From positions 234,620 to 298,619 of the forward strand of contig CAUYUJ010020182.1 of assembly GCA_963575745.1 (NCBI GenBank): DNA of 64,000 bases, read 5' to 3'. Under the pieces are notes generated by a model. That model saw only the letters and a list, made by a program, of their open reading frames with translations. It was not told where the DNA came from and searched no databases. The stretch comes from Prorocentrum cordatum. Taxonomy: Eukaryota > Sar > Dinophyceae > Prorocentrales > Prorocentraceae. Positions 42,169 to 53,022 of this stretch are shown one piece after another. The number at the start of each line of letters is the position of its first letter. Within the stretch, counting starts at the first letter, position 1. The translations under genes and the position numbers were made by a program.

Positions 42169-42239
42169 CGGCAATTCCGACGACGACAATTTCGACGACG
42201 ACGACGACGACGACGGCGAGAACGAGAACGAGAACGAGA

Positions 42240-42278
<39 letters not shown>

Positions 42279-42345
42279 GACGGACGGACGGCCGTCGATG
42301 GACGGACGGCCGGACGGACGGCGGACGGACGGACGGACGGCCGAC
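42095..42345. repeat. (GAC)n / GAGAAC / GGAC repeats
   Basis: GACGACGACG, then GAGAACGAGAACGAG, then GACGGACGGACGG. Confidence 0.95.
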
Positions 42346-42708
42346 GACGCACGGTCCGACAGGCGGCGGGCGCTCGCGGTGCTCCCCGCTGTTCCCGCTC
42401 GGCTTCTGGCGGCGCGCCCCCGGGGAGGATCCCCGGGGCGGGGGGGGGCGGAGCGGCGGAGCGGCGGCGGCCCGGCCGCGCCTCGCGCCCGCCGCGGAGG
42501 GGCAGGGCATCTCGGGGGCGGCAAAGAGGAGGGGGGAGGACTATCAGAGCGTGAATTACCTACCCCGCTTTCGCTTCCAGGAAAAACCAAGGCATACCAC
42601 GCGCCTCCTCGTCAAGCGGCCTGACCAGTACAGGCCGTAGTTTGGCATCGCTTGGTATCTCTTGGAAGCGAGGGTGGTCAAAAGCGAGATAGGTTTGTTT
42701 GCCCCCTA

Positions 42709-43058
42709 GACTAGGGGGGGGGATATCACGGCGGGGGCCCGGATATCTCGCCAGGTTGTAACGGGCGAAGGACGGTATAACACAAACTTTTGTTCGCTGT
42801 CGGGGGCGCCTGTCCCAGGGCGGCTGGACAGTTTATACCCTTACGGTGGCACCGTAGCGGTATAAACTCTCCAGCCTCCCAGCGACGGGCGCCCCCGACA
42901 GCGAAACAGTTTATTTTATACCGTTCTTCGCTCGCTGAAGATTTCATGGCCCCTCTTATTTCATGACGTCCCTGGCCCCCGCCCTGGGCCGCGCACATGC
43001 CGCCGGCCATGATTTGCACCCCCCCCTCTTGGACGCCCCCCTCTTGGCCGCTCCCGAG
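42709..43058 (+). mobile_element. Dispersed repeat, family C copy 3, interrupted
   Basis: CTAGGGGGGGGATATCACGG on the left and GATTTCATGGCCCCTC ... CGCACATGCCGCCGGCCATG on the right are collinear with C1 and C2, but split by 184 bp at 42755-42938. Confidence 0.8.
42755..42938. mobile_element. Foldback element, family O, nested in C3
   Basis: The arms pair almost throughout: GGGCGAAGGACGGTATAA near the left and GAGCGAAGAACGGTATAA inverted at the right, with GCTGTCGGGGGCGCC in both and ACGGTGGCACCGT at the centre. Comparison with the empty site in C1 suggests AG as a 2-bp duplication. Confidence 0.8.
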
Positions 43059-43194
43059 TATTGATGAGGATGCGTTTCGAGATCCCCCAAAGTTCGGCGA
43101 GTGGTCGCGGGGTTTCGGAGGTCATCGCTGGCTCCCGAGGGTGCTCTCGTCTCGGCGAGTGGTCGTGATGGGGACGTGCTCCGATGTTTCCCAG

Positions 43195-43395
43195 GTCTTC
43201 GAAGGGACCAAACTGCACAGACACAACTTCTCGGCGGTCCGCGCGGATACCTCGGATCGGCGTTGCACCACCCCCCTGGCGGCGCCTCCGGCGCCGCCCC
43301 GCTCTTGGCGCGCTCTGCACGCCAGGGAGGGGGGCCCAGCGGCGATCCAAGAGATCCTCGCGGACCTGGGAGAGTTCGTGTCCGTCGCTGGGATG
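43195..43395. mobile_element. Foldback element, family Q
   Basis: GCGGTCCGCGCGGATACCTC then GGATCGGCG on the left; GCGATCCAAGAGATCCTCGC then GGACCT on the right; GC-rich core GGCGGCGCCTCCGGCGCCGCC. Confidence 0.65.
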
Positions 43396-43530
43396 GAACT
43401 GCGTCCATCCGCGCTGGGTCGAGCGCCCTCCCGTCGGGGTGCTCGTGCGCGACGGGGCTAGCGAAGTTGATGACGATGACGGTTCTACGACGCGTCGGGC
43501 CCCGGTGCAATGTTTTGAGAAGATGCAATG
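43396..43530 (+). repeat. Dispersed repeat, family P copy 1
   Basis: ACTGCGTCCATCCGCGCTGG, GAGCGCCCTCCCGTC and GCGCGACGGGGCTAGCGAAG, ending GGTGCAATGTTTTG. In copy 2 the same blocks are separated by about 500 bp (61531-61580 and 62090-62165). Confidence 0.7.
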
Positions 43531-44260
43531 AAAACCCGATTGGCGAGTGTTTCGTCCCTCCAGTTTCGTTTCAGTCCCCTCGGACGAAGCTTTAAGTGCA
43601 TTGTTCAGGCACCCTGGTTTTGCAGCGCATAGACAGCCAATGTGGAAGGCAAGTGTCAAACAATATGGCCTTTCCATTGACCCCAGATTTGCTTAGGTGT
43701 AATATACGATTGCTGCTGATCCTGCGCGGCAAGGATTTTTGTTCCCCTGCTGAGCCGATGTGTCGTGCGACATGGCTTGCGAACGAGTTTCATTCCCGGA
43801 TTTCCCAGATGCCCGCACGTTCCGCGCGTGCTGCAGAGGCGAGGGCCGCCAGACACTCCCAGAGTTCCCCCAGGGAGTGTCCTGGGCCGATCGCGTCGTG
43901 CCACCGCTCTCGTCCCAGCACAGCCAAGCCGCCTCATAACTAAGGATGCGTGTTCAGTCGGGGCCCTGAAGAAGGAGCCCTTTTCGTTGGGGAGGGGCTC
44001 GGTGTTCCTTGATTGTTCTGCGGTTTGCCTTTTGTTTTCCTGAGTTTTCCCATGGCAAATCGAAGTTCAACTTCTGGGAGAAAGGGGCCCCGTTCCTTAT
44101 TTAGGGTTCCTTAGGTCAACGCCCCGACTGTACTGTCCCAGGGGCCCCCTGGAGGAAGCATGCGACGGCACAAGCAAAAGGCCTGACGGTCCATGCGGAT
44201 CGTCAAACGTTCATTAATTACGCAGTCCTTCTTATTCGATCTTCCCTGAGCATTTTTTGC
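43531..44260. other. No gene recognised
   Basis: Unique sequence of moderate GC. No convincing frame. Confidence 0.4.
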
Positions 44261-44264
44261 CCAG

Positions 44265-44340
44265 AAGGAAGAGGAGGAGGAGGAGGAGGAGGAGGAGGAG
44301 GAGGAGGAGGAGAAGGAGGATGAGGAGGACGAGGAGGAGG
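44265..44340. repeat. (GGA)n tract
   Basis: GGA triplets. Confidence 0.95.
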
Positions 44341-44439
44341 ACATGGGCCATCCTAACCCTCTCTAGCCGTGGGCCATGGACTTCCAACTTCGGTTTCAGT
44401 TGGGGAGTCAGAGGGCCGCGCATCCGCACCGCGCATGCT

Positions 44440-44740
44440 CACCATCCGGCCGAAATTGGAGCCAGGGTGGTGCCCAGGAGCAGCGAGGCATGTCTCGGCG
44501 GCGAGCCCAGGGGGGAAGGTCAGCGGGGGCGGGCCTTCTCAGGAGGCTCGGAAGGCCTCTTTCCTTGGAGAAGTGTTCTAGGCCTTCTCCGAGGATGGAG
44601 ACGGCCTCTCAGCAGTCTCCTCCCTCCTCCCTCCTCTCTCCTCCTCATCCTCCTCCTCCTCCTCCTTCTCCTCCTCCTCCTCCTCCTCCCCTCCGAAGAC
44701 GGAGAAGGCGGGAGGAATTCTGAGAAGAAGCCCCGCCGCC
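44440..44740. repeat. Family E repeat with embedded TCC tract
   Basis: TCTCGGCGGCGAGCCCAGG, then GCGGGCCTTCTCAGGAGGCT, then a TCC run at 44615-44695. The head matches 56370-56400 closely. Confidence 0.65.
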
Positions 44741-44849
44741 TACGCCCTACCCCCTCTTGCTTCCCCTCCCCCGGGCGCGCCGCTGAATGTGGCAGGCGAC
44801 TTCTCGCTCCCATCCCCCGAGTCTCGCCCCAATAGACTTCCAGCTCAGG

Positions 44850-45200
44850 GAAAGAAATGTATGCTTCCCCTCTTGGGACCCTCTTGGGCCATCCTGGAGC
44901 TCTGTTCGAGTCACACCCCTGGCCGTCTTGGGGCGACCCTGGTGGCCTCTTGAGCTGTCGTGGAGCGCTGGAAGACCGAAAAGGCGACGACGTTCGAATC
45001 CTTCAACGTCCAGTTTTGGACAATCAATGACTTGTGCATCTTGGGGCCCTCTCTTGGGGCCCTTCTGTGCCGTCTTCGCGGCTCTTTGGGTCGTCGTGGG
45101 GCTATTTGGGGTCTCTCTGGCCTCTTGAACCGTCTTGGGGGCCTCTTGGGACCCTCTTGGCCCGTCTTGGGACCCTCTAGCCTCAGGACAAGCCGCGCGA
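44850..45200 (+). repeat. Family J repeat, sense copy
   Basis: CTCTTGGGACCCTCTTGGGCC units, island GCGCTGGAAGACCGAAAAGG at about 44963, then further CTTGGGGCCC units. Same order as 31505-32015. Confidence 0.75.
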
Positions 45201-45259
45201 AGTCACGCGACAAGCTCAGGGAGGGCCCAGGAGCGCCCAGAGTTCGGGATTGTGGGCCC

Positions 45260-45480
45260 CTCAAAAGATCGGTGGCCAGCCCGGGGGGGGGGGGAAATGA
45301 GAGGGGGCGGGCTTTCTCAGAAGGCTCGGAAGTCATCCAGCCTTCTGGGACGTTTCCTGAGCCTTCTCCGAAGAGACAGAAAACGTCTCAGGAGGCCCGC
45401 GGGCTTCTCAGAAAATCGCTCTATGAGAAGGTTTGCCTCTTCTCGCTTCCCCCTTCGCTCGCCACCGAAGACAGTGTCCA
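45260..45480. repeat. Family E dispersed repeat
   Basis: GGGCGGGCTTTCTCAGAAGG, GCCTTCTCCGAAGAGAC and GGGCTTCTCAGAAAATCGC, parallel to 56400-56540. Confidence 0.7.
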
Positions 45481-46325
45481 CAGCGCTCAATGCAGAGGGC
45501 TCGGGTGGACCTGAGGGCACTCCGCTCCGTACCTCGAGGCGCAGTGGGGACTACACCTTGCTCGAAGCGGCCGGGGGCGTGTAAGCTTCCGGCAAGCGGC
45601 AAGGGTCCTCCCTGAGCGGCAAGTGCGAACATCGTCGCATTCACCTCGTTGATCTTCCTCGTCCGTCCTCCCCTCAGGCAGCCTTAGAAGACCTGTAGAT
45701 GGTGCCAGGACGGCGTGCATCACTCCCGGCACATGCTGCGGTTGTTCCTCCCCATGGTTCTTGCTCTTTCCTCACCGTCATCCTCCTCTTCCCTCTCCCT
45801 ACTTCTTCTCTTCCTCGTCTCGCCTTCTCTCCTTATTGAATTTCTGGGCACCTTCAGAAACCTCCGAACACTGCTGCAAGCCTCGTGCTATTCTCGCCCC
45901 CTTTCGAAATCGCCCTCAAGAGCTCTCCTGAAGATCGTTATGACCAAGATTTCGATGCAAGGCTGGCCGTGGGTACAAAGCCCCCCAGAAGGACCACTGG
46001 ATCTCAAAGTGCATCAGAGTTTTGTTCTGAATCGCTCCTCCCTCCTCCGCTTGATCTACCGTGCCTTCGCTTGTGACCTGTCGAACGCACTCTTTGTAGC
46101 GCTGTCCATCCATCCATTCTCCATCTATCATCCGTCATGTTCATTCTTCCCCACTCCTCCTTCAATGAATCTTCCACCATTCTCCCTCCCTTCATCGCCC
46201 CCTCCTCCACCCAACCAATCCACACGCCTCCATCCACCTCCCTCCTCTATTCAGTCGCTCCTCTCACTTCTGTAATTTATCTCTCTTCTTCCCGCTCCCC
46301 CCCTCCAGAGGGGAGGGGGAGTGAG
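45481..46325. other. No gene recognised
   Basis: Unique, pyrimidine-rich toward 46260. Frame 45715-46275 is open but shows no domain. Confidence 0.4.
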
Positions 46326-46329
46326 GAGT

Positions 46330-46490
46330 GATGATGAACAGAGGAGGGGGAGGGAGAGGAGGATAGGAGGAAGACAGGGGAGACGGGAGCCAGAGGGAGG
46401 GAGAAGGGAGGATTAGGAGGAGGAGGGAGAAGGGAGGCGGAGGAGAGAGAAGGAGGACGGGAAGGAGGAGGAGGAGGAGGAGGAGGAACC
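46330..46490. repeat. GGA/GGGA purine tract
   Basis: Irregular GAGGAGGGAG units. Confidence 0.85.
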
Positions 46491-46495
46491 CCTCC

Positions 46496-46610
46496 ACGCC
46501 CGATTACCCCCGGTCCGTGGCGCCCGAGGACGACCCGCGCCGCCCCGAGGGGCTGCCGCGCGCCCGCCGCATGGAGGGGCAGGACCTCGACTTCTACGCG
46601 CTGCGGACGC
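46496..46610 (+). CDS. Candidate exon, unknown protein
   Basis: Reads YPRSVAPEDDPRRPEGLPR, then RMEGQDLDFYALRTQ, ending at CGCAG|GTGGGC, which resembles a donor or the AG-G motif of dinoflagellate introns. Strong third-position GC. No domain recognised, and no partner exon found. Confidence 0.3.
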
Positions 46611-46691
46611 AGGTGGGCCCGAAATGGATCGACCGCAAGGACACCCCCCGCCGAACCTGGCCGGGCGCGCAGGCCCACCCCGTGGGTCGGG

Positions 46692-46935
46692 AGCCTTGAG
46701 ACGGGGGTCAATGCAAACGGGGGTCAGCCAGAGCGCCAGATCTTTCAGGATCCTGCGAAGATCCCCTCTGGCTGACCCGGGTTAGCGAGCCGCTCGTGGC
46801 CGCGAGGCGGCCGCGCATGTTGGCTGACCCGGGTTTGCGAAGATCTGCGTTGCAGTTGGATGTTCCTGCATTGCAGTTTTTTGGTTTCCTGCTGACCCGG
46901 GTCTGGATTGACCCGGGCCAGACGATCCCCGAGTG
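46692..46935. repeat. Family W repeat, copy 1
   Basis: GGGGGTCAGCCAGAGCGCC, CTTTCAGGATCCTGC and TGACCCGGGT inverted words. Copy 2 at 47262-47475 shares them (GGATCTCGCAGGATCCTGC, GATTGACCCGGGTCAG). Family A copy 4 lies between the two. Confidence 0.7.
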
Positions 46936-47067
46936 GGGCCCCTGGGTAGCGGCTCCTTCGCGAAGCTCCAGTCTTCGAGGCGCCCTGGGTTTCCTGAGAT
47001 CCGACGCTGCGAACAGAAGACCGACCGTCGCAAAAAGTCACGACCAGAGCCCTAGACCTTTTCTTTC

Positions 47068-47173
47068 CTTGGCATCGCTCGGACGTGTGTATTTTTTCTT
47101 CGGCGAGGACCATCGAGGAGCATCCGTTATCATTTGGCGAAAAAACACGCATGGACGTCCGAGCGATGGCCAG
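47068..47173. mobile_element. MITE, family A copy 4
   Basis: 106 bp, the shortest copy. Ends CTTGGCATCGCTCGGACG and inverse CTGGCCATCGCTCGGACG. Perfect 4-bp flank TTTC at 47064-47067 and 47174-47177. Confidence 0.9.
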
Positions 47174-47261
47174 TTTCTGCATCGGTTTTCGAGCCGGATC
47201 GGTCTGTGGGGGTCCTGGAGCCCGGAACAACGCAGCCGTCGTTTTTGTGGCAAAGCGGGGC

Positions 47262-47475
47262 TCGAGAGGCGGGGGTCAAGGTGCAACAACGGGGGTCAGC
47301 CAGAGCGCCGGATCTCGCAGGATCCTGCAGGGCTATGCAGGGCCAGGGGTGCGTTGACCCCGGACTGGGCGCAGGATCTCGCAGGATCTTTCAGGATCCT
47401 GCATGATGCTGCAAGGCCTGACTGACCTGGGTTTGGATTGACCCGGGTCAGTAGATCCCCGACAGGGCCCCAGGG
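47262..47475. repeat. Family W repeat, copy 2
   Basis: See copy 1 at 46692. This one contains GTTGACCCCGGACTGGGCGC between two GGATCCTGCA blocks. Confidence 0.7.
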
Positions 47476-47684
47476 GACCGGCTCCTTATCTTCCTTCCCT
47501 CGAGGAACAAAACACGGACGGCATCCACAGTCAACCCGCACAGCAAGGATGTGAGACTCTCGAATACATTTGCATCCTTCCCCTTCGGCCTCTCCTTGGC
47601 CGCTTCCGCTGGCCGCGCCCCGCTCGCACAGTGTCGACCTGGCCCTCCAAGGCCCCTGCCAGTCGGGGCGTGCGTCCCCACTGT

Positions 47685-48075
47685 GCGGGTTGACTGTAAA
47701 CAAGTCCAGAGGTCTGGGCTGATCTCTTGGGTCGGCGCTGGAGCCTCCAGGCGGTTCTCCGGCGCCGCCCTGGTGGCCTCCTGCGCGCCAAGGAGGGGGG
47801 GGGGGGCTCGGCAACGCGCAGAGGGGGGCAGGGGGAGGGGGGAAGGCCTCTTAGAGGCACCCCTGCTTCTCAGAAGGCGCGGGCCTTCGCTATAGACGTA
47901 AGGCCGAGGCCTTCTGAGAAGCAGGGGTGCTTCTAAGAAGCCTTCCCCCCTCCCCCTACCCCCTTTTGCGCGCCGCCAAGGGGCAGTGCTGATCCAAGAA
48001 AGAAGCGCGGACCTCCGAAAGTTCGTGCTGATGCCGTTGTTTGTTCCCCGACGCCCGTCGCCCTCCTCCTCGAAG
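47685..48075. mobile_element. Foldback element, family Q, split by a family E hairpin
   Basis: Left arm GTCCAGAGGTCTGGGCTGAT then TTGGGTCGGCGCTGG; right arm AGTGCTGATCCAAGAAAG then CGCGGACCTCC. The loop is occupied by 47822-47968. Confidence 0.65.
47822..47968. repeat. Family E hairpin nested in Q
   Basis: GGGGGAGGGGGGAAGGCCTC and its inverse, plus CACCCCTGCTTCTCAGAAGG and its inverse, pair across a short loop. Outer bases GCGCAGAGGGGG / CCCCCTTTTGCGC also pair. Confidence 0.8.
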
Positions 48076-48407
48076 CCCCAGCGGGGTCCGCGCTTGAACT
48101 CGAAGCTGACGTCGGATGGGTGAGCGTCGAAGTCGTTGAGCGTATGGAGTGATTCAAGGAGCTGTGATACGCACGGAGAAGGAGGGCGTACGGTCGGACC
48201 GAGGCATAAGATCGAGGTCGGTTCGGGGAGGGTACCCGAACGTTCTTCGTGCTTGTTGGACATGTTTGAGCATCCTGAGGGAGGGTACCCTCGGATGTTC
48301 TGTGTGTTTTGGCTGGCGGAGGGTGGTCTCATGTTCTTGAAGGATGCTATCACGTCCCAGGTCCGCTGGGGCACGCCGCTGTGGAGCCGATAGGGGTCGT
48401 TGTCGCC

Positions 48408-48805
48408 ACGGGCTCAGACCCTGTCGCTCCGACGAGCGCCAGGCACCGAGACGAGAGAAGCCTGCGACGAGTGCTCTTGGCCTTAGGGGGCCCCGGAAAC
48501 GGCAGGGCCGTTTTTTCACAGTTTCCAGAAAATTGTCCCTTGAAAATGGAAACGGCAAAAAAAGGCGACCGGAAATTGCAACAAAAACGGCTCCAGGATT
48601 GGAGCGGGAGCGGGAACCCGTAAAAGAACGGCGACGGAACCGGCAACAAAAACGGCGTCGGAACCAGCAACAGAAACGGCACAGCGGGACCGGTAAAAAA
48701 AAACGGCCCTGTCGTTTCCAGGGCACCTTACGGCTCAGACCCTATCGCTCCGACGAGCGCCAGGAACCGAGACGAGAGAGGCCTGCGACGGGTGCTCCCG
48801 GCGGC
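48408..48805 (+). repeat. Direct repeat (322 bp apart) bracketing AAAACGGC satellite
   Basis: TCGCTCCGACGAGCGCCAGG ... GACGAGAGAGGCCTGCGACG occurs at 48421-48480 and again at 48742-48800. Between them are AAACGGC/GGAACCGGCAAC units and inverse AAACGGCAGGGCCG / CGGCCCTGTCGTTT ends, as expected of an element inside a duplicated sequence. Confidence 0.7.
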
Positions 48806-48809
48806 GCCG

Positions 48810-49395
48810 TGAGGCCCGCCTCTCGGGCCGCGTGCCTCGGCTCTCCACGGGCCGGCCCGCACGGGCCGCGCACCCCAACAGGAGCGCTCTCGGCGCGGTG
48901 CAGCGCGGTGGTGCAGTGTGGGCCGGCTGGGTATTTTTTTTTTGGGTTCGCAGCCGACGGCGAGCGCGCCAACGGCGAGCAAGGTCCGAGCGGGCCGCGC
49001 GGGGGCCTAGTTACTCCAGGTTTCGTAAGAAAGGGAGGGGGGTCTCATTTCGGGGGGGGGTCTCTTCCAGGCTCTCTTGGAGGGCCTGGGGGGTTCTGGG
49101 GACGATGTTTTGGAGGGTTCTCCCACGGGGGGGGGTCTGAAATGGCTTGTCTTGGAGGGTCCAGACCCCCTCCCTTTTATTACGAAATCTGGATTACATA
49201 GAGCGGGGCGGAGCAGGACCTACCGCCGAAGCCTCAGGGTCGGAGCAGCAAGAGGAGCCGGGGAGGGTGCTGCGGGCTGCCGGTGCTGCCGGGGGCTGCA
49301 AGCATGCGACAACTTGAGAGCAGGGCCACCAGGTGTGAATGGAATTGCAGCGGATTTGCCAACCGCGGCGATAGGCGGAGCGATTCGATTTGCTT
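48810..49395. other. No gene recognised
   Basis: GC-rich, with GGGGGGG runs near 49030-49140. Open frames on both strands. Confidence 0.4.
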
Positions 49396-49398
49396 CGA

Positions 49399-49640
49399 GA
49401 CGCCCTGGCCAGAGAGGCCGAGCTACGACGACAACGGCTCCCGCTCGATGGTGCCTCACAGTTTTCTCGGAGACGCCCTGGCCAGAGAAGGCCTCGAAAT
49501 CAGGAACGGCGCTTTCGCCAGACACTTCCCCAGAACCCAGTCAAGCTCGCAACGGCCCACCTGCGACGACAGCGGCTCCCGTTCGATACCTGTTTTCAGT
49601 TGACGCGCCGAGACGCCTTGGCCAGAGAGACCCGAAACTG
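49399..49640 (+). repeat. 138-bp tandem duplication
   Basis: GACGACAACGGCTCCCGCTC at about 49428 returns at about 49565 with two changes, and GAGACGCCCTGGCCAGAGA returns at three places. Confidence 0.75.
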
Positions 49641-49883
49641 AAGAGCGGATTCTCGCCCAAGACTTCTCGCAGTTCGATCAAGTTGGTGAGTTGCCCGCGG
49701 GCGCGCCAGCTCGAATGACGATCATTGCGGCGCAGTGCGCATGCAGAATGCATTGCAAGGCTTCTCCTAGGCACTGGTATGAACAGACATACTAAAAGGA
49801 GGCTGGCCCATAGACCTAGCGGGCGGGTACAAGGGTGAGGGAGAACGAAATAAACAACAACATTGATTTTGGGGTGGGGCCGC

Positions 49884-50890
49884 ATGTTCGCAAGATGGTC
49901 ATCGTCATTGTGGCCCTCGTCGTCGGCGTCGTCGTCGCCTTCGTCGTCGTCCTCGTTGTCTTCGTCGCCCTCGTCGTCGTCGGTGTTGTCGTCTTCGTCG
50001 TTGTCGTCGTTGTCGTCGTCGCCCTTCCCGTTGTCGCCGCCCACGATGCTGTTCGCTGGGTGACTTGCACATCACAGTACTGGCCCGCCCGACCAGCCCG
50101 TTGGGGTCCACACGCCCGACCCGCCCGCAAGGGTCCGCCCGCCAGCCACCAGTCAGTGTCCGCCCCCCGGCCCGCCCCTCTTGGGTTGTCGTCGCCATCG
50201 TCGCGGTCCTCGTCTTCTTCGTTGTCGCCTTCGTCGGCGTCGCCGTCCTCGTCGGCGTCGGCTTCGTCGCACTCGTCGTCGATATCGTCGTCGTCTTTGT
50301 CGCCGCCGTCGTCCTCGTCGTGATCGTCGCCCACGCCACCGTTGCTGTCGTCTCCCACGTCGTCGTCACCCTCGCTCTCGTCGTCGCCCAGTCCGTCTCG
50401 ACTCGCCAGTGAGGATTCCGCCCGGCTCGCCCTACAGGGTCACCCCGACCCGACCCGCCCGCCCGACACGCCCGTCAGGGTCCGCCCGACCGAACCGCCA
50501 ACAGGATTGTCGTCACAGTCGTCGCCCTCATCGTCGTCGTTGTTGTTGCCCTCCTCGTTGCTGTTGTCGTCCTCGTCGTCGCGGTCATCGTCGTCGTCGC
50601 CCGCGGCGTCGTCGCCCTCGTCGTCGTCACCGTCCTCGTCGTCGTCCGCGTTGTCTTCGTCGCCCCCGTCTTCGTCGCCCCCGTCGTCTGGGACGATGCC
50701 CTCGTCGCCGTCACCATCGTCGTCGTCACCCTCGTGGATGCCTCCCTGGATTGATGGCACACTGCTGTTATATCTCAGCCGACCCGACCCGCCCGCCTGT
50801 CAGCTCCTGCCCGCACGACATGCCCGACCCACCCGCCAGGGTCCGCCTGCCAGACCCGCCCGTGACCCGCGCACTCGACCCGTCCGTTGG
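49884..50890. repeat. Alternating (GTC)n and CGACCCGCCCG blocks
   Basis: GTC triplets at 49905-50045, 50185-50400 and 50510-50745 alternate with degenerate ACCCGCCCGCCAGGGTCCGCC blocks at 50080-50180, 50420-50505 and 50780-50890, a higher-order alternation. Confidence 0.9.
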
Positions 50891-50989
50891 GATCAGCCCG
50901 CCAGTCGCCATCGTCGCCTTCGTGGTTTTTGCCAGGCAGCCGGATTTAGAGCCCACGGCCACAGTTGAAAAGCAGGTTGCCCGCCTCTT

Positions 50990-51470
50990 CTGCATTCCAG
51001 CGTGACGAGTGAAGCGGAATCGTATGTGTGTGAGCACCCGCCTGTGTTGCCACATGACGAGTAGTGCAGAACAGGTGTTGTTGCTGAGTGCCCCGAGGCC
51101 GTCATGTGACGAGAAGATTGGCATTGTTATGTTGCGTCGCACCCATGGGGGGCCAGTTGAAGGAAGCTCATTATTGTGTCCCGCGCTGTCGTGTGGCCAT
51201 GTGAAGACTGGGGCGGACTGCTCTGTTTCGGTTCTTTGGCCAGTTTTAAGTGTGAGGCCAATTCAAAGCCTCCGGGAAGCCAAAGGGCAAAACATACGTG
51301 ATCGGTGTGCAAAATACGAGGGATGCGCGCCGAATGAGAGATCCACTCAGCAATCTTTAGCATGAGCCGAACGCAGGTGTAAGGCCAGGAAGCACAAAGT
51401 ACCTGCGGGGTGCGCCGAATGGAGTCTCAGCCGACAACTTCCTGGAGGGTACGCAGAAGGAAGAGGGAAA
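50990..51470. other. Unique stretch, no gene recognised
   Basis: Moderate GC. A frame at 51009-51365 is open with no recognisable domain. Confidence 0.4.
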
Positions 51471-52015
51471 GATCATGAGGATACTAATGATGAGCAGGAG
51501 GATGACCCAGAGGAGGACGAGGAGCACTAGGGATATGATGATGACTATTTGGACGAGGATGTTCAGGAAAGGGGGGGAAAAGATGATGAGGTTGATGATG
51601 AGCGGGATGACGGGGGCAGGGTGAACATACTAAGGATGAGGGTGAGCAGAGGGAGAAGGAGGGGATGATGATGAGGATGATGACGATGAGCAGGCCCAAG
51701 AGGAGGGGGAATGTGAGGATGGCGACTAGTCTACTATAGTAGTGACGAGTACACCAAGGATTGTTCAGGAGTTCCGAAGGATGTCCCAAGGAACCATGAA
51801 AGATTTCTCAAGGATTGCGCTAGGATTTCCCACAGAATTCCTAAGGAGTTCCTGTCTGGATGTCCTAAGGGCTCCGGTCGAATTTCTAAACATCCTGAAG
51901 ATTAAAAGTGGATTCCAGAGGATGTCTGACGGATTTTCTCCAGATTCTTATTGGATCGCTAAGGATTCCGATGGATTCCTTTCTGGATTTCATCAGGGTT
52001 CCTCAGGAATCCGAT
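51471..52015. repeat. GAT/GAG repeat then GGATTTCCTAAGGA-like satellite
   Basis: 51480-51720 is GATGATGAGGATG-rich. 51745-52015 consists of diverged units such as AAGGATTGCGCTAGGATTTCC. Confidence 0.75.
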
Positions 52016-52019
52016 GGTG

Positions 52020-52083
52020 TTTGGCGGTCCTCGTCGTCGTTCTCATCGTCGTCCTCGTCGTCCTCGTCGTTGTTCTCGTCTTT

Positions 52084-52120
<37 letters not shown>

Positions 52121-52560
52121 TCATGGTCGTTGTCGTCGTCGCCGTTTTCGTCACCGTCATCTTTGTCGTCCTCCTCGTCTTCGTCCTCATCCCGGCGGGC
52201 GGGCACGCGCGCGCGTGCCGGCGGGCGGGCGGGCGGGCGGGCGGGCGGGCGCGCGGACAGGCGGTCGCGCGGGCGGGCAGGCGTGCAGGCGGGCGCGCGG
52301 ACGAGCGGGTCGGCGGGCGGAAGGGCGTGCGCGCGCGCGCGGGCGGGCGGCTGGGCGACCGGCCGATAAGCCAACCAACCCACCAATTGAGCAACAGGCC
52401 AACCGACCAGTCGACAGACTGACCAGCGAGCAACCCATCGGGTCAACTGACCAGCCAGCCAACCAACCAACCATCTGGCCAGCCCACCAACCAAAGCCGA
52501 CTGGCCGACCAAAAAGCCAACCAACTGGCCAATCAACCAACCAGCCAGCCAGCCGCCGTT
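52020..52560. repeat. Chain of (GTC)n, (GGGC)n and (CCAA)n microsatellites
   Basis: GTCGTCGTC to 52190, CGGGCGGGCGGG to 52365, then CCAACCAACC and GACCAGCC words to 52550. Three motifs are butted together without unique DNA. Confidence 0.95.
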
Positions 52561-52804
52561 TTCTGATGATGTCTCACATGGCGAGGCCAGGAGCGATTTT
52601 TTGATTTTGAATGGGTTAAATCAAGCGTTAGACTGAACCCTGAAATATTGTAAGTCTTAAGCCATTATCCTGTGTCCATGTCTTTAGCGTGCTTTGTCGG
52701 CCTCCGTCGGGTTACTCGGCGGACCAGCCACGCTTCCCTCTGGAATTCCAGTCAAGGCGCGCCCCGGGGGGCGGTGTGCGGCTTCCATAGGGGAACGAAG
52801 AATG

Positions 52805-52985
52805 ACAAGAACATAAAAACTCGGAGGTCCGCGCAGATTTCTCGGATCGGCGCTGGACCCCCCTCCCTTGCGCGCGGTGCGCGCCATGGGCGGCGTCGGA
52901 GGCGCCTCCAGGGGGGTCCGGCGCGGTTCCGAGAAATCCGCGCGGACCTCCGAGTTTTTGTGTTGATGGCAGTCTTCGTTCCCCA
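52805..52985. mobile_element. Foldback element, family Q (best copy)
   Basis: Arms AACTCGGAGGTCCGCGCAGA then TTTCTCGGATCGGCGCTGG on the left, and the near-perfect inverse on the right (ATCCGCGCGGACCTCCGAG). Outer GGGAACGAAGAATG / inverse GGGAACGAAGACTG extends the pairing. Core contains CATGGGCGGCGTCGG. Confidence 0.85.
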
Positions 52986-53022
52986 ACCTCGGAAGGTGTG
53001 CGGTTTTCCCGAGGGTCAAGGA

